Source: Haloterrigena salina JCM 13891
GTDB taxonomy: Archaea > Halobacteriota > Halobacteria > Halobacteriales > Natrialbaceae
Direction of reading: 5' to 3'
Assembly: GCF_000337495.1 (NCBI RefSeq)
Contig: NZ_AOIS01000054.1
Location: 129,532 to 181,298, forward strand
DNA length: 51,767 nucleotides
Every line of letters begins with the position of its first letter. Position 1 is the first letter of the stretch. Made by a program: the position numbers and the translations under genes. Below, one piece after another: positions 26,551-35,441 of the stretch. The notes under the pieces are model-generated. The model was not told the origin of the DNA, made no database searches, and worked only from the letters and a program-made list of their open reading frames with translations.

Positions 26551-27055
26551 GAGTACCTCGACATCGCGGTTGCTGGGGGAAAACGTTCACGATCGCTGAA
26601 ATCCGACGTCGTCCGCTCGACTATCGGCGCTCGATCACTCGAGGCGACGGGGATCGTCGCTCGAACCGAGCAGGCTCCGGATGACGATGAGTCCGCCGAC
26701 TCGAGCGCCGCGAACGCCCGCAGGAGGTCGACGCGCTCGAAGTCCGCTTCGCCGCTGATTGCGATCTGCTCGCGGCGCCGTGAGGAGAGGTTACCGTCCG
26801 CGCTCGCGGCGGCGTTGACGACGACGCGCATACCGTCTCTCCGGAGGGGATCCCCGAGAAGAGACGGTGTTTCGCCGCCGCCGGTGACGGCCACGACCGG
26901 ACGATTTGGCCGCGACGAGCGGCGAACCGATCGCGGGCGCGGTGAACTCGAACCTCGATTCACGTCGGACATCGTGGTAACAATCGCCATCGCGTTTGTT
27001 GTTTCCGGGGATGACTTTCGATAATATTATGGCCATTATGAATGAATAGTCATTC
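26551..27055. other. Intergenic region with a duplicated reductase fragment
   Basis: About 500 bp. The only recognisable coding remnant is the partial riboflavin-reductase copy described separately; the rest has no gene. The right end holds the promoter of the alkaline-phosphatase-like gene (ATAATATTATGG, about 30 nt before its ATG). Confidence 0.6.
26693..26832 (-). pseudogene. Internally deleted duplicate of the riboflavin-pathway reductase
   Basis: The minus strand encodes RVVVNAAASADGNLSSRRRE and EADFERVD, then jumps straight to LLRAFAALESA. In the intact gene these segments are about 100 residues apart. In the parent both edges of the missing stretch carry TCGACGCGCTCG (at about 24478 and 24771), and the copy has this sequence once. 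This indicates duplication, then deletion between short direct repeats. Both outer edges end abruptly. Not functional as read. Confidence 0.85.
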
Positions 27056-27061
27056 ATGGCC
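27031..27061. promoter_or_regulatory. Inverted repeat over the start codon of the AP-like gene
   Basis: ATGAATGA (27038-27045) and TCATTCAT (27050-27057) pair around a four-base loop, with outer GGCC (27031-27034 and 27058-27061) also complementary. The right arm contains the proposed ATG. It may act on DNA (repressor site) or in the mRNA (start occlusion). Confidence 0.5.
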
Positions 27062-28045
27062 CTACAGGAAAAACTGACTATGGCGAAGGGGACACTTACC
27101 ACTCCCTTTATGCGACGTCAACTCCTGCTGTCTTCCGTTCTCGGTCCGATCCAGAAGCGGATCCGGGGAAACGACGGCGAGTACGTCATGGATGCGGACT
27201 GGGATAACCTGATTATCCTCGACGGCTGTCGATACGACCTGTTCACGCAGATCTATGCCAAGCACTCGTTGGACGGAGAACTCTCTCGGTTTCAGTCCCG
27301 GGGCAGTTCGTCGCCGGAGTTCCTCTCCGAGAACTTCGAGGGGCGGTCCTACAACGATACCGTCTACGTCACCGCGAACCCCCACGAGAAACGAGTTCTC
27401 GACGACGCGTTTTACGATACGGACCGCGCCTGGATCGACGACTGGGACGACGAAGACGGGACCGTCCTCCCGGAGGTTCTTTCCGAACACGCTCGGGCCG
27501 CTCACGACGCCTATCCGAACAAGCGGCTGATCGCCCACTTCATGCAGCCTCACGTCCCGTTCATCGGCGAAACGCAACTCGATGTCGACAGCGAAATCAC
27601 GAGCGGACTTCGGGATATGATGCTCGACGGCTCGATGGACGACGCGCCCGGATTCGTCTGGGAAGAGTTGCAAAACGGCGCGATCGAAGAGGGCGTCTTC
27701 TGGGAAGCCTATCGCGATAACCTAATTCGGGTGCTCGAGGAGGCCGTTCCGCTCGCCGAGGATCTCCCGGGGAAGACGGTGATCACGGCCGATCACGGAA
27801 ACGCGCTCGGCGAGTGGGCGACGCCGTTCCCGGTCCCGGTTTACTTCCACCCGACGAACATCCGTATGCCGGAACTGAACACCGTCCCGTGGTTCGTTCC
27901 GCCCTATTCGGAGCGAAAACGGATCGTACGATCGGGCGGCGCTCCTGCGGAGACGATCGATGAGCCTGCCACAGCCGACGAGTCGGCCGAATCCGACGAG
28001 AGCGCTGTCGAAGACCGTCTCTCGGCGCTTGGCTACGTGGACTAA
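27056..28045 (+). CDS. Alkaline-phosphatase-superfamily / sulfatase-like protein
   Basis: 329 residues of an alkaline phosphatase/sulfatase superfamily type common in haloarchaeal polysaccharide and glycan regions. The metal and nucleophile region is NLIILDGCRYDLFTQIY, with IAHFMQPHVPFIGETQL in the middle and the late TVITADHGNALGEWATPFPV metal site. The C-terminal tail is acidic with ESDESAVEDRLSALGYVD. The substrate is unknown, possibly phosphate or sulfate ester on a surface polymer. A TATA-like ATAATATTAT is about 30 nt before the ATG at 27056, but that start falls in the right arm of a hairpin. ATG at 27080 (MAKGTL) is an alternative. Confidence 0.82.
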   Translation: MALQEKLTMAKGTLTTPFMRRQLLLSSVLGPIQKRIRGNDGEYVMDADWDNLIILDGCRYDLFTQIYAKHSLDGELSRFQSRGSSSPEFLSENFEGRSYNDTVYVTANPHEKRVLDDAFYDTDRAWIDDWDDEDGTVLPEVLSEHARAAHDAYPNKRLIAHFMQPHVPFIGETQLDVDSEITSGLRDMMLDGSMDDAPGFVWEELQNGAIEEGVFWEAYRDNLIRVLEEAVPLAEDLPGKTVITADHGNALGEWATPFPVPVYFHPTNIRMPELNTVPWFVPPYSERKRIVRSGGAPAETIDEPATADESAESDESAVEDRLSALGYVD

Positions 28046-28242
28046 TACTGCGGGACGGACCGACTTCGGAGTGACTGCCATCCGGGAGTTTATCGACTCC
28101 ACTGCACACCCACCTCCACTGCTTACCCGGCCGCACTCGCGGTCCGGTTGAGCGACTGCGACCGCCTGCCAAAATCCGTTCGAACCTTCACTTTCACCCC
28201 GTTGCGGGAACGCTTTTGAAGCCCCCGCACGAAAAGCAAGTG

Positions 28243-29526
28243 ATGGAACTCGACGATCATGCCGAGGATCTCGCCTCCGACCTCGGTGTCGACAAAGAGG
28301 AGGTCAAATCCGACCTGCAGAACTTGGTGGAGTACAGCGTTCCCGTCGACGAGGCCAAACAGAGCCTGCGACGGAAGTACGGCGACGGCTCGAGCGGCGG
28401 CGGTGCCCCCTCGAGCAAGGACATCGCCGAGATCACGCCCGAGGACGGCAACGTCACCGTGACTGGTGTGGTCCTGACGTCCGGCAAGCGCTCGATCCGC
28501 TACCAGGGCTCGGACCACGTTATCGTCGAAGGTCGACTGGCCGACGAGACCGGCGCGATCGACTACACCGCCTGGGAGGACTTCGGGCTCTCGGCCGGCG
28601 ACACGATCACCGCGGGCAACGCGGGCGTCCGCGAGTGGGACGGCGAACCCGAGCTCAATCTCGGCGAGAGCACCTCGCTGTCCTTCGAGGACGACTCGCT
28701 CGACATTCCCGCGGCCTACGCCGACGAGATCGGCGGCGACGCGCAGTTGGCCAATCTCCAGACCGGTGACCGCGCGGTGAACGTCGAGGTGGCCGTCGTC
28801 GAGTGCGAACGACGGACGATCGACGGCCGCGACGGCGAGACCGAAATCCTGAGCGGCGTCTTCGGCGACGAGAGCGGCCGCCTGCCGTTCACGAACTGGG
28901 ATCCCGCCCCCGAAATCGAGGACGGCGGTGCCGTCCGGATCGAGAACGCCTACGTACAGGAGTTCCGAGGCGTTCCGGAAGTGAACGTCTCGGAGTTCTC
29001 GACGGTCACCGCCCTCGACCGCGAGATCGAGGTCGGGGCAAATTCGACGACGATGGATGTCGGCGAGGCCGTCCGAACCGGCGGCATCTACGACGTCGAA
29101 CTCGTCGGCAACGCCATCGCGGTTCGCGACGGATCCGGACTGATCCAGCGCTGCCCCGAGTGTTACCGCGTCATTCAGAAGGGCCAGTGTCGCACCCACG
29201 GCGACGTCGACGGGATCGACGACCTCCGGGTGAAGGCGATCCTCGACGACGGCACCGGCGCCGTTACCGTCGTCCTGGACGACGAACTCACCGAGGACGT
29301 CTACGGCGGGACTCTGGATGACGCCCTCGAGCAGGCCCGCGAGGCGATGGACCAGGAAGTCGTCGCCGACACGATCCGCGAACACATTGTCGGGAAGGAG
29401 TACCGCGTGCGCGGCCACCTCTCGGTCGACGAGTACGGCGCGAACGTAGACGCCGAGAGCTTCGAGGAGAGCGCCGACGATCCTGAGGCGCGTGCCGCCG
29501 CCTTCCTCGAGGAGGTGAGCGCATGA
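28243..29526 (+). CDS. rpa1: Replication protein A (single-strand DNA-binding), RPA1
   Basis: 427 residues. Three OB-fold regions are visible: about 65-160 (VTGVVLTSGKRSIRYQGSDH), 170-270 (FTNWDPAPEIEDGGAVRIEN) and 275-400, the last with a zinc finger RCPECYRVIQKGQCRTHGDV (Cys-x2-Cys...Cys-x2-His). It binds single-stranded DNA in replication and repair. The start MELDDHAEDLASDLGV is the usual RPA N-terminus, and the upstream in-frame ATG at 28216 is not favoured. The stop overlaps the next ATG by four bases, making an operon with rpap1 and rpe as known in Haloferax. Confidence 0.93.
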   Translation: MELDDHAEDLASDLGVDKEEVKSDLQNLVEYSVPVDEAKQSLRRKYGDGSSGGGAPSSKDIAEITPEDGNVTVTGVVLTSGKRSIRYQGSDHVIVEGRLADETGAIDYTAWEDFGLSAGDTITAGNAGVREWDGEPELNLGESTSLSFEDDSLDIPAAYADEIGGDAQLANLQTGDRAVNVEVAVVECERRTIDGRDGETEILSGVFGDESGRLPFTNWDPAPEIEDGGAVRIENAYVQEFRGVPEVNVSEFSTVTALDREIEVGANSTTMDVGEAVRTGGIYDVELVGNAIAVRDGSGLIQRCPECYRVIQKGQCRTHGDVDGIDDLRVKAILDDGTGAVTVVLDDELTEDVYGGTLDDALEQAREAMDQEVVADTIREHIVGKEYRVRGHLSVDEYGANVDAESFEESADDPEARAAAFLEEVSA

Positions 29527-31424
29527 GCGCGAACGGGAACGGCGAGGACGACGAGGAGATTCCGGGACGCGAAGTCGCCTACCGACTGTTCGCCGCGGAG
29601 TACGACGACGCGTCGTTCTCCTACGCCGAGAGCGATGAGGAGCGGGCACCCAACTACGTCATCTCGCCGACCGGCGCGCGGCTCAACCGCGTCTTCGCCG
29701 TCGGGACCCTCACCGAGATCACCGCGGTCAACGACGAGATGGTCCGAGCCCGCGTCGTCGACCCGACCGGCGCGTTCGTCGTCTACGCCGGCCAGTACCA
29801 GCCCGACGAACTCGCGACGCTCGAGCGACTCGAGCCGCCCGAATTCGTCGCGGTGACAGGGAAGGCCCGCACCTTCCAGCCCGATGACTCGGATCAGGTC
29901 TACACCTCGCTCCGCCCGGAGAGCATCGCGACGGTCGACGCCGATACCCGCGATCGCTGGGTCGTCAGCGCGGCCGAACAGACCGTCGAGCGCGTCGGCA
30001 CCTACGCCGCGGCCGCCGAAAGCGGGGCAAGCGCGGAGCCACGCTCCGCGGACAGTCGAGCGGCGGAGTCGTTCGAGACGGCAGAGCCGTCTCGTGATGA
30101 CGGAAGCCGCGAAGCGGCTTCCGAACCACCGCGAGACGCCAGCGGCGAGGCGCTGTCCGACGCGCTCCTCGAGGCCGGCGTCGACAAGGGACTGTCGGCG
30201 GGAATTCCGCTCGCCCAGGACCACTACGGGACGACGCCGGATTACCTCGCGGCCCTGCGCGACTGCGCCCTCGAGGCCGTCGAGGTCGTCGCGGGCGAGC
30301 GCGATCAGGTCGAGGCGTTCTCGCTCGCGCCCGACGGCTCGAGTCCCGACGCCGACGCCTCGTTCGCGGCGCTTGCCGACCTCGTCGACCTCGATCTCGA
30401 GGGTCTCGAGTCGGCCGCTGCTCCCGAGGCTGAAGCCGAATCCGAGTCCGAACCCGAGCCGGAACCGGCCGCGGCGACGGCCGGTACCGGGTCCGCCGCG
30501 GGGACGGCGACGAGCACCGACCGCGAGGCTTCGACGACCGACGTCGATGTCGAATCCGACGACGCGGACGCCGTCGAGGCGGAATCAGAGACCGAGACGG
30601 AGCCGCCGACGGAATCGACCCCCGAGAGCGCCGAACCGGCCGCCGAAACGACCGAGGCGACGCCCACCGGAACGGGCGTGACCGACGCCGAGGCCGACGC
30701 GACGGCCGACGTCGCCGCCACTGACGAGCCGAGCACCACCGACTCCGAGCCGGCCGACGCGGACGCCGGACTCGACGAGACGGACCTCGACGAATCTGAG
30801 ACGACGGACGAAGCCATCGAGGCTGACGTTGACGCCGACGACGTCGGCGACGGCGGGATGTACGAGATGGACGAGGAAGAGCGCGAACAGCTCGAAGAGG
30901 AGTTCGGCGCCGAGTTCACGACCGGCGCGGAGGTCGAGGACCCCGGCGAGGCCGACATCGACGTGCCCGAACCCGACGACGAACCCGTCGACGAGTTCGA
31001 GACCGAAAGCGAGGCGGCTGCTGACGCCGCGGCGTCCGACGAACTCGACGCGTCTGCGTTAGACGAAGCCGAAACCGAGTCGACCGACGACCTCGGCGCG
31101 CCGCCGTCGTCGGGGCTCGAGGCCGACACGGAAGCGGAATCCGACGAAGACGACGCGACCGCCGAATCCGCCGCGACGGAGCCCGACGAGGACGCAGTCG
31201 ACGACTCCGAGGTGGAGCCCGCGGCGGACGTCGACCTCGAGGACTACGTCGTCGAAACGATGGAGGACATAGACGACGGCGACGGCGCCGACCGGACCGA
31301 ACTCGTCGAGCGAGTCGCCGACGAGACCGGCGCCGACGAGGGCGAGGTCGAGGACGCGATCCAGGACGCCCTGATGGGCGGCCAGTGTTACGAGCCCGAC
31401 GACGAGACGCTGAAGGCGATCTGA
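29523..31424 (+). CDS. rpap1: RPA-associated protein RPAP1, with long acidic linker
   Basis: 633 residues, translationally coupled to rpa1 (ATGA). The N-terminal OB-like domain (about residues 10-150) has EVAYRLFAAEYDDASFSYAE, TLTEITAVNDEMVRARVVDP and FVAVTGKARTFQPD. A conserved helical segment (about 215-265) follows, then about 250 residues rich in Glu, Asp, Ala, Ser and Thr, far longer than in many relatives. The C-terminal winged-helix-like domain has YVVETMEDIDDGDGADRTEL and ends QDALMGGQCYEPDDETLKAI. It acts with RPA1 in repair. A triple-hairpin stretch (30032-30123) is embedded in frame. Confidence 0.9.
   Translation: MSANGNGEDDEEIPGREVAYRLFAAEYDDASFSYAESDEERAPNYVISPTGARLNRVFAVGTLTEITAVNDEMVRARVVDPTGAFVVYAGQYQPDELATLERLEPPEFVAVTGKARTFQPDDSDQVYTSLRPESIATVDADTRDRWVVSAAEQTVERVGTYAAAAESGASAEPRSADSRAAESFETAEPSRDDGSREAASEPPRDASGEALSDALLEAGVDKGLSAGIPLAQDHYGTTPDYLAALRDCALEAVEVVAGERDQVEAFSLAPDGSSPDADASFAALADLVDLDLEGLESAAAPEAEAESESEPEPEPAAATAGTGSAAGTATSTDREASTTDVDVESDDADAVEAESETETEPPTESTPESAEPAAETTEATPTGTGVTDAEADATADVAATDEPSTTDSEPADADAGLDETDLDESETTDEAIEADVDADDVGDGGMYEMDEEEREQLEEEFGAEFTTGAEVEDPGEADIDVPEPDDEPVDEFETESEAAADAAASDELDASALDEAETESTDDLGAPPSSGLEADTEAESDEDDATAESAATEPDEDAVDDSEVEPAADVDLEDYVVETMEDIDDGDGADRTELVERVADETGADEGEVEDAIQDALMGGQCYEPDDETLKAI
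30032..30123. repeat. Three consecutive perfect hairpins embedded in rpap1
   Basis: CGCGGAGC-CAC-GCTCCGCG (30032-30050), CGAGACGGC-AGA-GCCGTCTCG (30074-30094) and CGGAAGCCGC-GAA-GCGGCTTCCG (30101-30123). The stems are 8, 9 and 10 bp, and every loop is three bases. The reading frame stays open through the block. Confidence 0.85.
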
Positions 31425-31434
31425 TCGACGACCG

Positions 31435-32295
31435 ATGTCCGACGCGCCCCGCGGTTCGGCGCCGCCCCGCGTCGAGCCCGTCCCCGGCGAACCGGCCGCG
31501 ACCGCGACCGTCGGGACCGAGCGCGTCCTGCTCGTCGCCGACTACCACGCCGGCTACGAGGCCGGACTGCGCTACGAACGCGGCGTCGACGTTCCCAGCC
31601 GCGCCCCCGACCGACGGGAGCGACTGCTGGGTTTGATCGAGCGCACCGACCCCGACCGCCTCGTCGTGCTCGGCGATCTGATGCACTCGATCGGCGACCC
31701 GGGCGGCGCCGAACGCGGGGAACTCGAGGTGCTCTTCGAGGCGTTCCCGCCCTCGCTGTCGGTGACGGTGGTGAAGGGCAACCACGACGGCGGCATCGAA
31801 GACTGGCTCACCCCCGAGAGCGAACGCGAGGTCGCCGCCCTCGAGTTCGATCCCGAAGCCGTGACGGTCACGCCCGGCGCCGGCGTCGCGCTCGGTGGTG
31901 GCGCTGTCGGCGTCTGCCACGGCCACACGTGGCCTGCCCCCGAGGTGCTCGAGTGCGACGTCGTCTGTCTGGGCCACGAACACCCCTGCGTCCGACTCGA
32001 GGACGAGGTCGGCGGCAGCCGCGTCGAACGGGCGTGGCTCCGCGGTCGTCTCGATCCCGACCCGTTCCGCGAGCGTCCCGAGTACGAGGGTGTCTCGTGG
32101 CTCGAGGAGGATGACGGGACGTCGTCCCAGTCCCCCCGGATCATCGTCATGCCGGCGTTCAACGACCTCGTCGGCGGCACGTGGGTGAACCTGGCGAACC
32201 AATCGTTTCTCTCGCCGTTTCTCCCCGCGGGACTGGCCGACGGCGAGGCCTATCTGGTAGACGGGACGCGGCTCGGGCCGTACGACGCGGTTTGA
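31435..32295 (+). CDS. rpe: Calcineurin-like phosphoesterase (Rpe), third gene of the RPA operon
   Basis: A 286-residue metallophosphoesterase. The family metal-site motifs are all present: DYHAG (DxH-type), VVLGDLMHSIGDPGG, KGNHDGGIEDWL, CHGHTWPAPE and CLGHEHPCVRL. It probably hydrolyses a phosphodiester or phosphomonoester; the true substrate is unknown. The gene starts ten bases after the rpap1 stop, completing the rpa1-rpap1-rpe operon described in Haloferax. The start ATG at 31435 gives MSDAPRGSAPPRVEPV. Confidence 0.9.
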   Translation: MSDAPRGSAPPRVEPVPGEPAATATVGTERVLLVADYHAGYEAGLRYERGVDVPSRAPDRRERLLGLIERTDPDRLVVLGDLMHSIGDPGGAERGELEVLFEAFPPSLSVTVVKGNHDGGIEDWLTPESEREVAALEFDPEAVTVTPGAGVALGGGAVGVCHGHTWPAPEVLECDVVCLGHEHPCVRLEDEVGGSRVERAWLRGRLDPDPFRERPEYEGVSWLEEDDGTSSQSPRIIVMPAFNDLVGGTWVNLANQSFLSPFLPAGLADGEAYLVDGTRLGPYDAV

Positions 32296-32378
32296 CCGCT
32301 CGAGCGTCCGTTCGTCGGTACCGACCCGCAAGCGCATGTAAGCCGAATCGCCAACACGGGACCGCGCGAACGGGACGT

Positions 32379-32681
32379 ATGCCCATGGAAACGTACCGGC
32401 TCGAGGTACGAGAGATCGAGACCGACGGGATCGACGTCGATGTTTACGGCGCCGACGACGTGATCGAGGAGTCGACTCGAGTCGCCTACGAGGACCACAA
32501 TCTCGAGCCGCCGGCCTCGCGGGACGAGGAGCCGTCCTACACGGAGGAGATCACGGCCGACGTGACGACGCTCGACCTGCAGTACGAGCGCGACGGCGGC
32601 GGTTTCGAGTTCCGACTGTTGGGCGACCGCGACGAACTGACGCGAGTCAGAATCGACGACGAGGAGTGGAACCTGAACTGA
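32379..32681 (+). CDS. Small acidic hypothetical protein (100 aa)
   Basis: 100 residues, about a third Asp+Glu, beginning MPMETYRLEVREIETDGIDV. The body alternates hydrophobic and charged residues (ITADVTTLDLQYERDGGGFE, FRLLGDRDELTRVRIDDEEW), suggesting a small beta-sheet protein. No family is recognised with certainty. The ATG at 32379 is preferred over the ATG two codons later. It lies just after the RPA operon on the same strand, but with about 80 bp between. Confidence 0.65.
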   Translation: MPMETYRLEVREIETDGIDVDVYGADDVIEESTRVAYEDHNLEPPASRDEEPSYTEEITADVTTLDLQYERDGGGFEFRLLGDRDELTRVRIDDEEWNLN

Positions 32682-32728
32682 GCGGTCGCGATCGCGATCG
32701 GCGCCGGGGCCGGCGATCGACCGTCGTC

Positions 32729-33088
32729 TCAGGCCTGTCCGGTGGCTTCCGGGAAATTGAGCTTTCGGGCGACGACCTCGGCCAGTCGCCCGGCCAGCGG
32801 ACTGCGGTCGATCGTCGCCGTCCGGTGGAACCGCGCCTGAACGAAACACGGGAGCGCGGCGGCGAGGCTCGCGAAACCGCTCACTGGCCAGAGCGTTCCG
32901 CCGCTCGCGAGCCACGCGACGCTTCCGACGCCGACGAGACAGCAGACCGCGCTGCTGGCGGCGTACGCTCGCCAGAGCCGCGGCGCTCGAGTCCGCTGCT
33001 CGTCGGTGTACGAGCGCGCCTCGGCGACGCCGAAGACGCCGCCGACCGTGAGGACGAGTGCGAGGAAGCCGAAGAACGCGGTGAGCAT
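32729..33088 (-). CDS. Small membrane protein (119 aa)
   Basis: 119 residues with three hydrophobic segments: LTAFFGFLALVLTVGGVFGV at the N-terminus, AYAASSAVCCLVGVGSVAWL, and LWPVSGFASLAAALPCFVQA. A charged tail follows (RFHRTATIDRSPLAGRLAEV). Function unknown. It is convergent with the small acidic protein gene. Confidence 0.6.
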   Translation of the reverse strand: MLTAFFGFLALVLTVGGVFGVAEARSYTDEQRTRAPRLWRAYAASSAVCCLVGVGSVAWLASGGTLWPVSGFASLAAALPCFVQARFHRTATIDRSPLAGRLAEVVARKLNFPEATGQA

Positions 33089-33185
33089 ATTCGGACGTTC
33101 TCTCCGGGCGCACATAATTGTTCCCCGACGAACACGTTCAGACGACGAAACCGGACGCCGTTTCGCGGGGCGGAGTATCGTCCTC

Positions 33186-33536
33186 TCACCAACTGCCGTT
33201 CTTTCGTTGGACCGTCTTCGACTCGATGCGGTCCCCGTCGCGCCACTGGAAGTAGTAGTAGGTCGTGCCGGCGATTTCCTTGACCGTAACCGACGCTCGG
33301 TCCGGGACGCCCTTGGGGTACTCGAGGTCGTCGTCGGGGTTGCTCGGAGTCGAACCCGTCGCTGCTCGTTCGTCCGACTCGTCCGTGGCCGATTCCGTCC
33401 ACGCCGCGAGCTCTTCGAGGTAGGCGGCGATAGCGCGGAGGTCGTCGGCGTCTCGATCCTCGAGTCGCGCCAGCGCCTCCCCGGCGTCGCTGTCGAGATC
33501 GGACGGCGGCGTCGGGCGGTCGCGATCGTTCGTCAT
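33186..33536 (-). CDS. Haloarchaeal hypothetical protein with YYYFQWRDGDRIESKTV motif
   Basis: 116 residues. The N-terminal 50 are acidic and probably helical (DADDLRAIAAYLEELAAWTE). The C-terminus KGVPDRASVTVKEIAGTTYY then YYFQWRDGDRIESKTVQRK is characteristic of a small haloarchaeal family that I recall as DUF6788-like. This segment resembles the strand-rich substrate-recognition or DNA-binding end found in integrase-associated proteins. The function is unknown and the DUF number is from memory. Confidence 0.65.
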   Translation of the reverse strand: MTNDRDRPTPPSDLDSDAGEALARLEDRDADDLRAIAAYLEELAAWTESATDESDERAATGSTPSNPDDDLEYPKGVPDRASVTVKEIAGTTYYYFQWRDGDRIESKTVQRKNGSW

Positions 33537-33719
33537 CGGGTCGTCTCGAAGGTGGGTCGACGCCCGTAAAACTCCCGTCGGTTCTGACCCGCCGCCCGAC
33601 CGATCGGACGCCGCTGCGCTACTCCGGGAGCGCCGCGGTCGTCAGGCATCATGGTTGCTATCACCACCCATATTTTCTGGCCGACGAAAGTGTATCGAAC
33701 CCTGTACTGTACTCCTTTA

Positions 33720-33765
33720 TCCGATATATACACAACCCACGTGTGGATTTATATACACGAACGGG
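33720..33765 (+). promoter_or_regulatory. Promoter with duplicated TATATACAC boxes
   Basis: TATATACAC occurs twice (near 33726 and 33751), and ACCCACGTGTGGAT lies between. The second box is at the right distance for the small winged-helix gene. Confidence 0.5.
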
Positions 33766-33781
33766 GACTCCACTGGTGACA

Positions 33782-34015
33782 ATGAGTTCACAGAAGCAGC
33801 GACCGGAGCCCCGGATCGAACCGATTCCCGAAGAGCTCGACTCCGCGCAGGCGAAACTCGTCCTCCTCTGTCTCGAGGCGACGGGCGGCGCCACGGTCGA
33901 CGATCTGGGCGACCTGCTGGCGATGAAGAAACTCTCGATTCTAAGTCTTCTGAACGAACTCTCGAGCGAGGACCTGATCGAACGGCGCGGCGAGGAGTAC
34001 GTGGTCGCGAACTGA
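33782..34015 (+). CDS. Small winged-helix regulator (TrmB/MarR-like, 77 aa)
   Basis: A 77-residue protein that is almost a bare winged helix: LDSAQAKLVLLCLEATGG, recognition part VDDLGDLLAMKKLSILSLLN, then LSSEDLIERRGEEYVVAN. It likely controls nearby or distant genes as a dimer. A TATA box TTTATATACAC lies about 30 nt before the ATG at 33782. A second copy of TATATACAC is at 33726, with CCACGTGTGG-like symmetry between, suggesting an operator over the promoter. Confidence 0.75.
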   Translation: MSSQKQRPEPRIEPIPEELDSAQAKLVLLCLEATGGATVDDLGDLLAMKKLSILSLLNELSSEDLIERRGEEYVVAN

Positions 34016-34155
34016 GCGGGACGGATGGCGATGGGGAACTAGATCCGAATCTGGTTGTATCGACCAGTGGCGATACTCACCCTGTAGGACTGAATCGCAT
34101 TTTCTCAGAGATTCGATTGAGAGACTCCCTTGAGGCTTATCAGTAGTAGTATCAG

Positions 34156-34187
34156 AGACCCCCTCCCCACCATGTCCAGTGTCTTAG
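34156..34187 (-). repeat. ORB-like repeat at the 3' end of orc, origin 2
   Basis: CCCCACCATGTCCAGTGTC on the plus strand, the inverse of the tandem units at 36121. It begins just beyond the stop codon of the Orc1/Cdc6 gene, mirroring the position of the ORB at 8134-8160 in origin 1. Confidence 0.75.
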
Positions 34188-34189
34188 CG

Positions 34190-35407
34190 TCATCCGGTTT
34201 GATCGATGCGTTTCTGGATCGCTTCCGTCACCCCTACCATATCAACCGTCTCCTCAAGCGCTTCAAGTAATAGATCGGAATTCGTATCGAGTGAATATTC
34301 ATAATATCGACCACCAGCTTCGCCTTTGTTTCGCTCGATTCGACTCGCGATTCCTAACATTGCGAGTTCACCGAGGTGGTCCCGCATTCGACGTGGGACC
34401 AGCGGATCAATCGCGGCACGATCACAGACGAGTTCGTACCGGTCTTGAATATCACGTGCTCTAATGGGAGTTTTTCGCTCCTCATGAAGCATTAAAAGCG
34501 CATATAGAACGAGATGCCCCTGTTGAGTGAGTCCAGTGACACCATCAACAATCCGGCTTCGTTCGAGTGCTTTCCGAGCCTCGTCAACGTGTACTTCGGT
34601 AACTCGCTCCGCATCTTGTTGGACGGCGATATCGCCTGCTTCCATAAGCAGATCAAGACTCTGACGGGCATCGCCAGCATCTTTCGCACCAAACGCAGCA
34701 CACTTCGCAATCACTTCTCGTGGAACGATACTATCGTAAAAGGCAATTTCAGCACGTTGTCGAAGAATAGCACGAAGCTCGTTTGCATTGTAAGCCGGAA
34801 ACTGCAGTTCTTTTTCGCAGAGGCTTGACTGAACCTTCGAACTCAATCCCTCTCGGTACTTGAAGTCGTTCGAAATACCGATGATACCGACTTTCGATTC
34901 CTCAAGGTTATCGTTTGCTCGAGCGCGAGGGATCTGATATAGGATAGAATCGTCTTCGATGTGATCGACTTCATCGAAAACGATAATTATCGTTCCACCC
35001 ACTCCATCGAGTTCGTCCCAGAGCCACTCGTTGACCTGCCATTGCGGATATCCGGTTGGTTTCAACTGCTCATCTTGAGAACGAAATTTGTTTATCAATT
35101 GAATTGCAACCTGATAGCTCGTATTTAAGTCCTCACAGTTCAGTTGGACAGTCGTAAGTTCGACATCGTATTCTGCCGCATCTGACTCGAGCTCACCTAA
35201 CAGATAGCGAGTACAGGCCGTTTTGCCAACGCCAGCTTTTCCGTAGAGAAATATGTTTGCGGGTTGATCGCCATTGATCACCGGCTGGAGTGCAGAAATA
35301 TACCGCTGTAGTTCCTCATCTCGCCCAACGATTTCCCTGGGTTGGTAATCCTCACGGAGGACATCTCGTTGGCGGAAAATCTCCGTATCTGGTTGGAATA
35401 TTCCCAT
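34190..35407 (-). CDS. orc: Orc1/Cdc6 replication initiator (origin 2)
   Basis: A 405-residue AAA+ initiator, starting MGIFQPDTEIFRQRDVLRED at 35407 with an A/T-rich ATTATTTGAAT box about 30 nt upstream, so probably leaderless. Walker A is LYGKAGVGKTACTRYLL (near residue 56), Walker B is GTIIIVFDEVDHIEDDSILY, and GIIGISNDFKYREGLSSKVQ contains sensor sequence. The lid has ARQSLDLLMEAGDIAVQQ. The C-terminal winged helix (MRDHLGELAMLGIASRIERN) is complete. ORB copies lie on both sides, two of them just upstream of its promoter, suggesting autoregulation. It and the origin-1 initiator share the same layout. Confidence 0.95.
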   Translation of the reverse strand: MGIFQPDTEIFRQRDVLREDYQPREIVGRDEELQRYISALQPVINGDQPANIFLYGKAGVGKTACTRYLLGELESDAAEYDVELTTVQLNCEDLNTSYQVAIQLINKFRSQDEQLKPTGYPQWQVNEWLWDELDGVGGTIIIVFDEVDHIEDDSILYQIPRARANDNLEESKVGIIGISNDFKYREGLSSKVQSSLCEKELQFPAYNANELRAILRQRAEIAFYDSIVPREVIAKCAAFGAKDAGDARQSLDLLMEAGDIAVQQDAERVTEVHVDEARKALERSRIVDGVTGLTQQGHLVLYALLMLHEERKTPIRARDIQDRYELVCDRAAIDPLVPRRMRDHLGELAMLGIASRIERNKGEAGGRYYEYSLDTNSDLLLEALEETVDMVGVTEAIQKRIDQTG

Positions 35408-35441
35408 TGATATTATTAGTGTACTTCTATTCAAATAATAC

